From assembly GCA_964519365.1 (NCBI GenBank), contig CAZFHP010000083.1, positions 1 to 5,143 of the forward strand: 5,143 bases of DNA. The letters are read 5' to 3'. The notes beneath the pieces were generated by a model that saw nothing but the letters and a program-made list of their open reading frames with translations, did not search any database and had not been told where the DNA came from. The position numbers and the translations under genes are program-made. Position 1 is the first letter of the stretch. Each line of letters begins with the position of its first letter. Positions 1 through 5,137 of the stretch are shown one piece after another. This DNA is from CAZFHP01 sp964519365 (GTDB lineage Bacteria; Babelota; Babeliae; Babelales; RVW-14).

Positions 1-522
1 GTTCGAATAGAAAAAACAAAAAAACACTGTCACAAACCATGCAAAATCACAAGAGCATATCCTGATTACCTAATACCAAAGATAACGGCTTGTTCTGCTC
101 AAACCGGAAAATACGAAGTCCATGAAGCTATGCTCCCAGACGTAAAAATTAATTTTTCACCTCCTCTATATATAGAACCATCGCGAACAATTGGCGATTA
201 CACATGTAAACCATATGTTACAGCAGTCCCAGATATTTACCAACGAACATTAACAGGAACAGAAGAATTTCTCATCATGGGAACAGATGGCTTTTGGGAT
301 GCGATAACAGATCAAGCTGCGGTTAATTTCGTTTTAGCAAAAATGCGCGAATACAACGTAACAGAAGAAACAATAACACCAGATATCGCTCACGAAATAG
401 CACAAAGCCTTGTTGACTTAAGCATATACATACAACAGTTGTCCCAAGAAAAACCACATCTATCAAGCAGCAACGATAACAGCACTGTAACGATTATATT
501 TTTCAAACAGACTATTGACTAA
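1..522 (+). CDS. PP2C-type Ser/Thr protein phosphatase, C-terminal part (start outside window)
   Basis: The reading frame is open from base 1 to the TAA at 520-522, giving 173 visible residues; the true start lies upstream, so the ATG at 130 is internal. Seen: P60-S-R-T-I-G-D66, matching the PP2C SRALGD block; a strand plus metal-site motif F90-L-I-M-G-T-D96-G-F-W-D100 with SDQ-like T103-D-Q105; and the terminal N158-D159-N-S-T-V-T-I-I motif, matching the final DN-x-T metal-ligand block. D96 and D159 correspond to Asp residues that bind the catalytic Mn/Mg pair in this family. PP2C enzymes (PPM family) remove phosphate from Ser/Thr. The arrangement recalls eukaryotic-type members, including pyruvate dehydrogenase phosphatase-like ones, more than the short bacterial Stp type, but that is a judgement from motifs only. 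The N-terminal catalytic half (the RxxxD and first DGHGG blocks) is outside the window, so activity cannot be assessed. Substrate unknown. Family call is firm. Confidence 0.88.
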   Translation, partial: VRIEKTKKHCHKPCKITRAYPDYLIPKITACSAQTGKYEVHEAMLPDVKINFSPPLYIEPSRTIGDYTCKPYVTAVPDIYQRTLTGTEEFLIMGTDGFWDAITDQAAVNFVLAKMREYNVTEETITPDIAHEIAQSLVDLSIYIQQLSQEKPHLSSSNDNSTVTIIFFKQTID

Positions 523-525
523 GCT

Positions 526-577
526 TTGCACTGTTTTTCTTTTTGACGTATACTAAACGCTCGTTTGTAACTATACT
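526..577 (+). promoter_or_regulatory. Candidate sigma70-like promoter elements before the adenylate kinase gene
   Basis: Two TATACT hexamers, each one mismatch from TATAAT, lie at 549-554 and 572-577. The first has TTGCAC (526-531) 17 nt upstream, a weak -35. The second has no -35 at normal spacing; the good TTGACG at 543-548 is 23 nt away, too far. Either would give a leader of about 25-50 nt before the ATG at 609. The AT-rich gap makes chance matches likely, so the exact start is uncertain. Confidence 0.35.
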
Positions 578-597
578 TTTACACTAGTTTTATATTT

Positions 598-602
598 AGG
601 AG
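598..602 (+). promoter_or_regulatory. Shine-Dalgarno for the long (lipoprotein) adenylate kinase start
   Basis: AGGAG lies 6 nt before the ATG at 609. This ideal core and spacing support translation from the upstream start, which includes the signal peptide. Confidence 0.75.
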
Positions 603-608
603 CGTGTC

Positions 609-1373
609 ATGAAAAATATATATTCTTCGAGTTTTATATTTGTTTTACTGGGCATATTAGTATGTCTTTCAGGATGTCGTTTTTTTTCAGGAGATAAACA
701 CATGGTTAAAGAAAAAACAATTTTCACGTTTGTTGGCGCACCAGGTTCTGGCAAGGGTACTATTGCTGAACGTTGCGTCAAAGAACTTAGTTTCAAAATG
801 CTTTCGACCGGAAATTTATGTAGACAGGCAATTGCTGCACAAACAGAAGAAGGTAAGCTCATTCAGCAGTATACGTCTGAAGGCAAGCTAGTCCCAGACG
901 AAGTAATCGCAAACATGGTCGAACAATGGCTCGATAAAGAAGCTAAAGATAGCCAAGCACTTATTCTTGACGGTTACCCTAGAACACAAAAGCAAGCAGA
1001 ACTCTTGCTTGATTTACTCAAGAAAAAATTTGCTGACACACGCTTTAGAGTTGTCGAAATAGAAATCTCTGACGATGCAATTATCAAGCGTATTTCTAAC
1101 AGATTAATGTGCGAAAACAAAAAGTGCCAAGCTGTATACTCTCGCACACTCTTAAAAGACCCAAATAATCTTACATGCCCAGCATGCAAAAGCAAGCTTA
1201 TTCGTCGTGCTGACGACAGAGAAGAAGTCGTTCGCAAACGTTTAAGCGTGTATGCAAAAACAAGCACGCCATTATTAGACTTCTATAAGTCATCTGGGCT
1301 TACGATAGAAAAATTACCCGTCGAAGGACTTACTGTCGATAAAGTATTTGAAAAATTTAAGGGTATACTGTAA
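609..1373 (+). CDS. adk: Adenylate kinase with N-terminal lipoprotein signal peptide
   Basis: Adenylate kinase interconverts ATP+AMP and 2 ADP. The 254-residue product starts with a signal-like segment: K2, hydrophobic residues 9-20, then lipobox L20-S-G-C23, followed by a short linker and the kinase from about residue 36. Core motifs are complete: P-loop G43-A-P-G-S-G-K49-G-T51; AMP-site S66-T-G-N-L-C-R72; G92-K-L-V-P-D-E98; L120-D-G-Y-P-R125; R165; a LID with C168, C173, C190 and C193 (zinc type); and R200-A-D-D-R204 to R211. Two oddities: the first Cys pair is C-x4-C rather than the usual C-x2-C, and the usual Asp of STGD is N69. Residue M32 (ATG at 702) has its own strong SD and would give a 223-residue cytosolic enzyme of normal family length. 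The long form would be lipid-modified at C23 and placed in the envelope; Arg at +2 gives no inner-membrane retention signal by E. coli rules. Kinase assignment is firm; the export and dual-start reading is inference. It stands alone between a promoter gap and a strong hairpin. Confidence 0.93.
   Translation: MKNIYSSSFIFVLLGILVCLSGCRFFSGDKHMVKEKTIFTFVGAPGSGKGTIAERCVKELSFKMLSTGNLCRQAIAAQTEEGKLIQQYTSEGKLVPDEVIANMVEQWLDKEAKDSQALILDGYPRTQKQAELLLDLLKKKFADTRFRVVEIEISDDAIIKRISNRLMCENKKCQAVYSRTLLKDPNNLTCPACKSKLIRRADDREEVVRKRLSVYAKTSTPLLDFYKSSGLTIEKLPVEGLTVDKVFEKFKGIL
689..694 (+). promoter_or_regulatory. Internal Shine-Dalgarno for a second adenylate kinase start at 702
   Basis: AGGAGA inside the coding sequence sits 7 nt before an in-frame ATG at 702-704 (Met32). 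Core and spacing match the SD of the upstream start. Initiation here would drop the whole signal peptide and leave a standard-length adenylate kinase. In the long form these bases encode part of the linker just after the lipobox, so the match may be functional or chance. Confidence 0.55.
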
Positions 1374-1390
1374 AATACTTACGCATACAA

Positions 1391-1433
1391 AAATAGTAAG
1401 AGGGCTCGGGTTTACCGAGCCCTCTTACTATTT
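1391..1433 (+). terminator. Long perfect hairpin after adk, probable terminator
   Basis: Arms 1391-1409 and 1415-1433 are exact inverted repeats of 19 bp around the 5-nt loop GTTTA; the centre is GC-rich (GAGGGCTCGG). It begins 17 nt after the adk stop. On the plus strand the following bases are TTTCTCCCC, a poor U-tract. On the minus strand the stem runs into five T. Position and stability favour transcription termination or 3'-end protection of the adk mRNA. Confidence 0.72.
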
Positions 1434-1502
1434 CTCCCCTGTCGTTTTCTGTATTTTATATTTTTTTGCAAAAAGATCCTGCTTTTTCAAAACATAAATA
1501 AT

Positions 1503-1727
1503 TTGATTCTTAAACGAGTACTGCTAAACCTTCTAGCATTGATCGCATTTCAAATTTATTTGAGCGTCTGTCAAAATACAAAAAATTATTGCCTCATGTC
1601 GCTATTTTCTGTTATCTTTGCTCTACCAACCCTGGAAAACAACCAAGAACGCTTTACTTTTACCTTGGATTTTGACCAAAAATATCTAAGTTTTACCCTG
1701 GAAAACGACCATGAAGAGAATTATTGA
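1503..1727 (+). CDS. Doubtful small ORF ending in 11-residue repeats, overlapping the ATPase start
   Basis: A 74-codon frame starting at TTG (1503), with a later in-frame ATG at 1596, runs 17 nt into the downstream ATPase gene. No convincing SD precedes either start. The first 20 residues are K/R-led and hydrophobic, resembling a signal or membrane segment. The end consists of three 11-residue units beginning TLEN, TLDF and TLEN, translated from the 33-nt DNA repeat. The same frame stays open upstream through the hairpin, which suggests it is open partly by chance. I recognise no family. It might be a leader peptide translationally coupled to the ATPase, or noncoding repeat DNA that happens to be open. 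Otherwise the 277-nt stretch 1434-1710 holds no recognisable gene, RNA or clear promoter. Confidence 0.2.
   Translation: MILKRVLLNLLALIAFQIYLSVCQNTKNYCLMSLFSVIFALPTLENNQERFTFTLDFDQKYLSFTLENDHEENY
1629..1727 (+). repeat. Three degenerate 33-nt tandem repeats; last copy spans the ATPase start codon
   Basis: Units start at 1629, 1662 and 1695, exactly 33 nt apart. Each opens with ACC(C/T)TGGA and has (A/G)ACCA at positions 13-17. Units 1 and 3 agree at 19 of the first 21 positions; units 1 and 2 agree at 20 of 33. Unit 3 supplies the weak GGA SD and the ATG (1711) of the ATPase; the matching place in unit 1 reads AAG, so only the last copy has the start codon. The pattern looks like tandem duplication of the gene's leader. 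Confidence 0.7.
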
Positions 1728-3066
1728 TGCTTATTTAACTCACTGGAAAACAAGATTAAACAGAAAACCTCTTTTGCTGCGGGGAGCACGACAAGTTGGC
1801 AAAACCTATACCATCAGAAAATTTGGCAAAACATTTGATCATTTTGTAGAAATAAACTTTGAACGCGACCAACGAGCGCTAACAATATTCGACGACAATA
1901 AAAATTTAGACCCCAAACGTATACTGCAAGAAATTTTCGTGTTACGTAATACAAAAATTATCCCTGGCTCAACGTTACTCTTCTTTGACGAAATTCAAGC
2001 ATCACCCCGAGCAATTACTGCACTGCGCTATTTTTACGAAGAAATGCCAGAACTTCATGTTATAGCAGCCGGATCATTATTGGATTTTGCTATTGAAAAA
2101 ATAGGCATACCTGTTGGAAGAGTTCGTTCGCTCTACATGTATCCAATGTCATTCCTTGAATTTTTAGGAGCATTGGGAAAAACAAACGTTATCAAACAAT
2201 TATTAGAAAAAACTTCTATCGCTTATAGCGCTGGTATTCACAAAGAATTATTAGACATCGTAGGAAAATATCTCGCCGTTGGCGGCATGCCTGAAGCTGT
2301 AAGCCAATGGGTAAAAACGAGAAATATTAACGAATGTCTTTTGTCACACCAAGATATTATTGACATCTATCAACAAGACTTTGGCAAATACTCAACAACA
2401 TCACAAATTGACCACGTTGCTCGTGTTTTCACGAGTATCCCTCACCAACTTGGTGGCAAATTTAAATACACAACAGTCGAAGGGAATTACCGAAAACGAG
2501 AACTCGCACCCGCCCTTGATTTACTTAAAACAGCAGGCATCGTTCATAAAATATTTCACACCGCAGCCCAAGGAATTCCATTGGGAGCTGAAACCAACCC
2601 CGAATTTTACAAAACGATACTCATGGATGTCGCAATCTGCCAGAAAATTTTAGGCCTTGAAACAGGATCATGGGTCTTAAAACCATTACAAACTTTTACC
2701 AACAAAGGCCCAATAGTTGAAGCATTTGTTGGCCAAGAAATATTAGCTTACAGCAACCCTCACGAAAAAACATCACTTTACTACTGGCAACGCATGGCAA
2801 AAAATAGCACAGCAGAAGTCGACTATATTTTGCAAGATCAAGAAACTATTGTTCCCATTGAAGTTAAAAGCGGACATGGAACAACACTTAAAAGCTTACG
2901 CATGTTCCTGGAAACACATACCAGAGCCTCTTATGGAATACGATTTTCTGCACAAAATTATTCTGTGTACGATCATGTTCATTCGTACCCCTTGTACGCA
3001 ATCGCCCAGGTTTGCATGCAGAGCAAAGAACAAAACAAACAAAAAGTACGACAGGCGTTACTCTAA
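1711..3066 (+). CDS. AAA ATPase with DUF4143 C-terminal domain (AAA_14 family)
   Basis: The 451-residue protein has the usual length and order for the AAA_14/DUF4143 family. Seen: Walker A G25-A-R-Q-V-G-K31-T32; Walker B L89-L-F-F-D93-E94 followed by I-Q; the sensor-like strand A119-A-G-S-L-L-D125; the family signature Y144-P-M-S-F-L-E-F-L152; Y187-L-A-V-G-G-M-P-E195 in the linker; and a C-terminal domain with E337/E343, E369-V-D371 and I383-E-V-K386, a pattern like PD-(D/E)xK nuclease folds. The start at 1711 fits the family N-terminus, which begins just before the conserved RKPLLLRGARQVGKT block; the SD (GGA, 8 nt away) is weak. No signal peptide, so cytosolic. These ATPases are widespread, often multicopy and laterally transferred in bacteria and archaea, and their cellular role is not established; the nuclease-like residues do not prove cleavage. 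The gene is intact, preceded by the 33-nt repeats and convergent with rsmG (31-nt gap, no clear terminator). Confidence 0.92.
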   Translation: MKRIIDAYLTHWKTRLNRKPLLLRGARQVGKTYTIRKFGKTFDHFVEINFERDQRALTIFDDNKNLDPKRILQEIFVLRNTKIIPGSTLLFFDEIQASPRAITALRYFYEEMPELHVIAAGSLLDFAIEKIGIPVGRVRSLYMYPMSFLEFLGALGKTNVIKQLLEKTSIAYSAGIHKELLDIVGKYLAVGGMPEAVSQWVKTRNINECLLSHQDIIDIYQQDFGKYSTTSQIDHVARVFTSIPHQLGGKFKYTTVEGNYRKRELAPALDLLKTAGIVHKIFHTAAQGIPLGAETNPEFYKTILMDVAICQKILGLETGSWVLKPLQTFTNKGPIVEAFVGQEILAYSNPHEKTSLYYWQRMAKNSTAEVDYILQDQETIVPIEVKSGHGTTLKSLRMFLETHTRASYGIRFSAQNYSVYDHVHSYPLYAIAQVCMQSKEQNKQKVRQALL

Positions 3067-3097
3067 TACAAAGTACGCTTATAAACATCACAAGTCT

Positions 3098-3730
3098 TTA
3101 TAACCCCAAAAACACGAGCTGGCGCTCGCTATAACCAAGTTTATAGTGCTCGGTTCGTTTAACAAACGACTGTGTTTTTTCTTCAGGCTCCCACGTACGC
3201 GAAGCCCAATACACAATATCTGTGTTTTTATAACGACAGCCAGGCTTAAACGCACGAATAAGCTCTGATTCTTTAAGTGCAGCTCTGGTCACAAACAAAT
3301 CGACATCTGCTTCGACTATGCGCAAAAACGTTCGCCAGTCGTATTCACAGACTTCGACATCGTGTAAACCTAAAAGATCGACCAGCTCGTACAAGAATCT
3401 TTGTTTCTTCTTGGTCACCTCGATAAGAATTACTTTAAGCTCTGGGAACATAATCTTAAGTGGCACAGCAGGAAAGCCCGCGCCCGCCCCGATATCTACA
3501 ATTAAGTTAAGCTTGCTCACATCAATAAAATTACGCAACACAAGTGAATCTTGAAAGTGCTGGCGAAGCATACCTGCAAGATCCGTAATAGCTGTAAGAT
3601 TATATTCCTTATTTTTTTGAACCAGAAAGTTTGCGTACGTTTGAAACTTTTCAAGCTGTTCTTGAGAGAGATTCTCTTTTTCTCTAAAAGTATCCCAAAG
3701 TTTTACTGGCGACTTCTGTTTGATTTTCAC
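3098..3730 (-). CDS. rsmG: 16S rRNA (guanine527-N7)-methyltransferase RsmG
   Basis: RsmG (formerly GidB) uses S-adenosylmethionine to make m7G527 in the 530 loop of 16S rRNA; its loss gives low-level streptomycin resistance in several bacteria. The 210-residue product has normal length. Seen: Y43-N-L-T-A-I48; H58-F-x-D-S-L63; SAM-binding motif I V78-D-I-G-A-G-A-G-F-P87 with P90-L-K; the acidic end of strand 2 I103-E104 followed by K-K-K-Q-R-F-L113; V147-T-R-A-A151 (usually VSRA); and a C-terminal R203-Q-L-V-F strand. The start is GTG (3728-3730), supported by GGAG 7 nt upstream on the minus strand. It is not next to gidA/mnmG or parAB here, its common neighbours. It points against all surrounding plus-strand genes, meets the ATPase tail to tail, and diverges from the exported-protein gene at 3848. 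Confidence 0.94.
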   Translation of the reverse strand: MKIKQKSPVKLWDTFREKENLSQEQLEKFQTYANFLVQKNKEYNLTAITDLAGMLRQHFQDSLVLRNFIDVSKLNLIVDIGAGAGFPAVPLKIMFPELKVILIEVTKKKQRFLYELVDLLGLHDVEVCEYDWRTFLRIVEADVDLFVTRAALKESELIRAFKPGCRYKNTDIVYWASRTWEPEEKTQSFVKRTEHYKLGYSERQLVFLGL

Positions 3731-3764
3731 GATTATACTCCAATAAAATACGGTAGTTTAAAGT

Positions 3765-3770
3765 TTTATA
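3765..3770 (-). promoter_or_regulatory. Possible -10 element for rsmG
   Basis: On the minus strand TATAAA lies about 35 nt before the GTG start, a suitable place for a -10 box. No good -35 is found 16-18 nt further upstream, so the call rests on one hexamer in AT-rich DNA. Confidence 0.28.
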
Positions 3771-3789
3771 GATTTTTTTTAAGCACTTT

Positions 3790-3798
3790 TGCTATAGT
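3790..3798 (+). promoter_or_regulatory. Extended -10 promoter for the 3848 gene
   Basis: TGCTATAGT fits the extended -10 form TGnTATAAT with one mismatch. No -35 is recognisable upstream, as is typical for extended -10 promoters. Transcription would begin near 3805. That leaves an ATG at 3821 only about 16 nt from the RNA end and without an SD, which favours the ATG at 3848. Confidence 0.45.
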
Positions 3799-3829
3799 AA
3801 AACTGTAATTAAAATAACACATGTATACG

Positions 3830-3838
3830 AGGGGGGAG
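3830..3838 (+). promoter_or_regulatory. Shine-Dalgarno that selects the ATG at 3848
   Basis: AGGGGGGAG ends 9 nt before ATG 3848 and lies after the alternative ATG at 3821, so it can only serve the downstream start. The same G6AG core precedes the next gene (4681-4688). Confidence 0.65.
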
Positions 3839-3847
3839 CTCGATATC

Positions 3848-4657
3848 ATGAAGATACCAAAAAAGCTAGAATTTATCACGCGTTCATACGCAATATTCCG
3901 TAAATTCACAATTATTACCATTATTTTTACCATTATTGTTGTTTCAAGTATTTCAAGAATACAGGCAGACACACGCATTGTTATACACCTAACGCATGCG
4001 CCAGAAGAAGTTATTCGTAATATTGAACAAGAATACAAAACAGCCCGAGATCCTCATAAAATTTTGGGAACAGATATAACGCCAAGCGAATTAAGCACCA
4101 AACAACTGAAAAGCTCTATCCGCAAGCACTTAACCCCAGCATTAAGTGGCTTTATGACCATATACGGTGGCTACATAGATGTCTCTGACCCTGATGGCCT
4201 TATATCTTTTCCATTACGACATGACGAACCAAAATTATACATTGCGATTACGCCCGAAGTAAAACTCGTAAATATTCGAGGCAAAACATTTTCGCACCAA
4301 GAATATATCGTAAACGAACAAAATCCCGTAAAGCTTTATAGCTTTGAGAAAAAACAAGACGAAGATAAAAAATCATATTGGGACGTACAAGAAATAACCG
4401 CTCCAGAAGACAAAGCTATCGACCACATAACGACGATTATTCTAAGCAAACCCAAAAACTTATTTATCCAAACGGGACACTTTTTTACCGTTGCGGGAGA
4501 ACAGTTTGTATTACCACCAATTTATGTTCTGGGCAACAAAGACAAAGAAAAAATATTACTCAAAACGCTTGACCTGCAAAACTATTTTGAGCGCATAAAA
4601 ATAGAAAAAAAGAAACCAACAGAAAATACCGAACAAAAGCTTATCACAAATATATAA
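3848..4657 (+). CDS. Exported protein of unknown function
   Basis: I do not recognise this 269-residue protein. The frame extends to an ATG at 3821, but the G-rich SD at 3830-3838 and the promoter position favour 3848. The N-terminus is a long signal sequence: basic residues K2, K5, K6, R12, R18 and K19, a hydrophobic run from about 20 to 32 made mainly of I, T, F and V, then S33-S-I-S-R-I-Q-A40, a plausible signal peptidase I site before D41. There is no lipobox. The mature part starts with charged, helix-like sequence (about 45-95), then a Y/G/I-rich, probably beta-rich region with G-F-M-T-I-Y-G-G-Y and D-P-D-G-L-I-S-F-P motifs, and ends in a K/E-rich tail. It contains no cysteine, so no disulfides. 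Expected location is the periplasm or outer surface; an uncleaved inner-membrane anchor is possible. It is probably co-transcribed with the small lipoprotein 35 nt downstream. A lineage-specific envelope protein is the best guess. Confidence 0.78.
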   Translation: MKIPKKLEFITRSYAIFRKFTIITIIFTIIVVSSISRIQADTRIVIHLTHAPEEVIRNIEQEYKTARDPHKILGTDITPSELSTKQLKSSIRKHLTPALSGFMTIYGGYIDVSDPDGLISFPLRHDEPKLYIAITPEVKLVNIRGKTFSHQEYIVNEQNPVKLYSFEKKQDEDKKSYWDVQEITAPEDKAIDHITTIILSKPKNLFIQTGHFFTVAGEQFVLPPIYVLGNKDKEKILLKTLDLQNYFERIKIEKKKPTENTEQKLITNI

Positions 4658-4674
4658 ACGGGTATATAAACGGG
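4651..4674 (+). repeat. Perfect 12-nt tandem duplication over the stop codon
   Basis: TATATAAACGGG occurs twice back to back (4651-4662 and 4663-4674), followed by a related AATAAAGGGGGG that forms the next SD. The first copy contains the TAA stop of the exported-protein gene (4655-4657). Confidence 0.8.
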
Positions 4675-4680
4675 AATAAA

Positions 4681-4690
4681 GGGGGGAGAG
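4681..4690 (+). promoter_or_regulatory. G-rich Shine-Dalgarno of the small lipoprotein gene
   Basis: GGGGGGAGAG lies just before ATG 4693. It shares the G6AG core with the SD at 3831-3838, which sets this pair of genes apart from adk (AGGAG) and rsmG (GGAG). Confidence 0.65.
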
Positions 4691-4692
4691 AC

Positions 4693-4893
4693 ATGAAAAA
4701 AGCTCAAAACCAAACACCGCGTATGTGTATTTTTCACGTAATATTAATAACACTCGTATGTTTTACTCTGCCCGCATGTGGGAAAAGAATAAAACAAAAA
4801 AAAGTAAAAACAACTGCCGAGCGATATGACAAACGATCAGTAAACGGCAAGAACGCACAGAAGAAAGAAAAACGCTTGTTTTTCAAAAAATAA
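4693..4893 (+). CDS. Very small, highly basic lipoprotein
   Basis: The 66-residue product has a lipoprotein signal peptide: K2-K3 and R10, a hydrophobic run from about 13 to 25, and lipobox L26-P-A-C29 followed by Gly. The mature peptide is only 38 residues, with 16 Lys/Arg against 3 acidic residues (net about +13) and a final F-F-K-K. No family is recognised. It starts 35 nt after the exported-protein gene, has a clear SD, and is followed 24 nt after its stop by a classical terminator, so it is probably the last gene of a two-gene operon. The charge suggests binding to a polyanion such as LPS, nucleic acid, peptidoglycan or a negatively charged protein, but this is inference. The signal, SD and terminator together make it a believable gene despite its size. 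Confidence 0.72.
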   Translation: MKKAQNQTPRMCIFHVILITLVCFTLPACGKRIKQKKVKTTAERYDKRSVNGKNAQKKEKRLFFKK

Positions 4894-4917
4894 TTTTGTA
4901 AATTCATCACAACACCT

Positions 4918-4962
4918 CATGATCCGACGGGATATATATGTCCCGTCGGATCATGTTTTTTT
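4918..4962 (+). terminator. Intrinsic terminator of the 3848-4893 operon
   Basis: Arms 4918-4932 and 4941-4955 form a 15-bp perfect stem (core ATCCGACGGGA), extended inward by a G-T wobble and two A-T pairs. Seven T follow (4956-4962). The T-tract overlaps the stop codon of the minus-strand frame at 4961-4963, so the hairpin may also block or end transcription from that side, though no T-run follows directly in that direction. Confidence 0.9.
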
Positions 4963-5137
4963 ACATATTTTGCAATGCTTTATTAAAATCATCAATTGAT
5001 TGGCTCCCTTTTTGGCGTATTTTTCGAAAACCAAAAGAAAAAAGAAGCTTTTCAGTTTCTCTGGAAGAAAGCAATGCCAAACTAGTCTTACCATTCTGAA
5101 TAAATAAGCTTCCAAAAAATTTGACGTTACTATTTTT
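4961..5137 (-). CDS. C-terminal piece of an unidentified minus-strand gene, possibly frameshifted
   Basis: On the minus strand a stop-free frame of 58 codons ends at TAA 4961-4963, directly against the hairpin. The product looks protein-like, containing F-I-Q-N-G-K-T-S-L, R-E-T-E-K-L-L-F-S-F-G-F-R-K-I-R-Q-K-G-S and ending S-I-D-D-F-N-K-A-L-Q-N-M. There is no ATG or GTG start, and an in-frame TAA at 5138-5140 closes the frame three codons before the edge. That stop abuts an A7 tract (5133-5139 on this strand); a -1 shift there joins this frame to another that is open to the window end. It could be a frameshifted gene, a slippage-expressed gene, an assembly indel, or a chance frame. The K-L-L-x-x-x-G-F-x-x-x-R-Q-K-G-S stretch faintly recalls HicA, but the expected His after GS is missing, so I assign no family. 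Confidence 0.38.
   Translation of the reverse strand, partial: KNSNVKFFGSLFIQNGKTSLALLSSRETEKLLFSFGFRKIRQKGSQSIDDFNKALQNM

Noticed and set aside
505..545. Possible weak terminator after the PP2C gene (AAACAG pairing with CTGTTT, then T-rich sequence)
   Set aside because: The stem is only 6 bp with two G-C pairs and a 20-nt loop, too weak to call.
596..862. Minus-strand frame of 88 codons opposite adk
   Set aside because: It lies entirely over the start of a well-supported adenylate kinase, has no family features and looks like an antisense shadow.
3110..3135. Small inverted repeat CGAGC/GCTCG near the rsmG stop
   Set aside because: It is inside the rsmG C-terminal coding sequence with no T-tract, and the 5-bp stem is explained by codons.
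3821..3847. Upstream ATG start for the exported protein (nine extra residues)
   Set aside because: No SD precedes it, it would sit about 16 nt from the predicted RNA end, and the strong G-rich SD lies after it.
3766..4038. Minus-strand frame of 90 codons over the rsmG/3848 promoter region
   Set aside because: Cysteine- and isoleucine-rich shadow of the signal sequence on the other strand; it would overlap the divergent promoters.
4990..5052. HicA-like toxin signature in the right-edge minus-strand frame
   Set aside because: Only K-L-L...G-F...R-Q-K-G-S resembles HicA; the His after Gly-Ser and the following strand are absent, and no antitoxin gene is seen.
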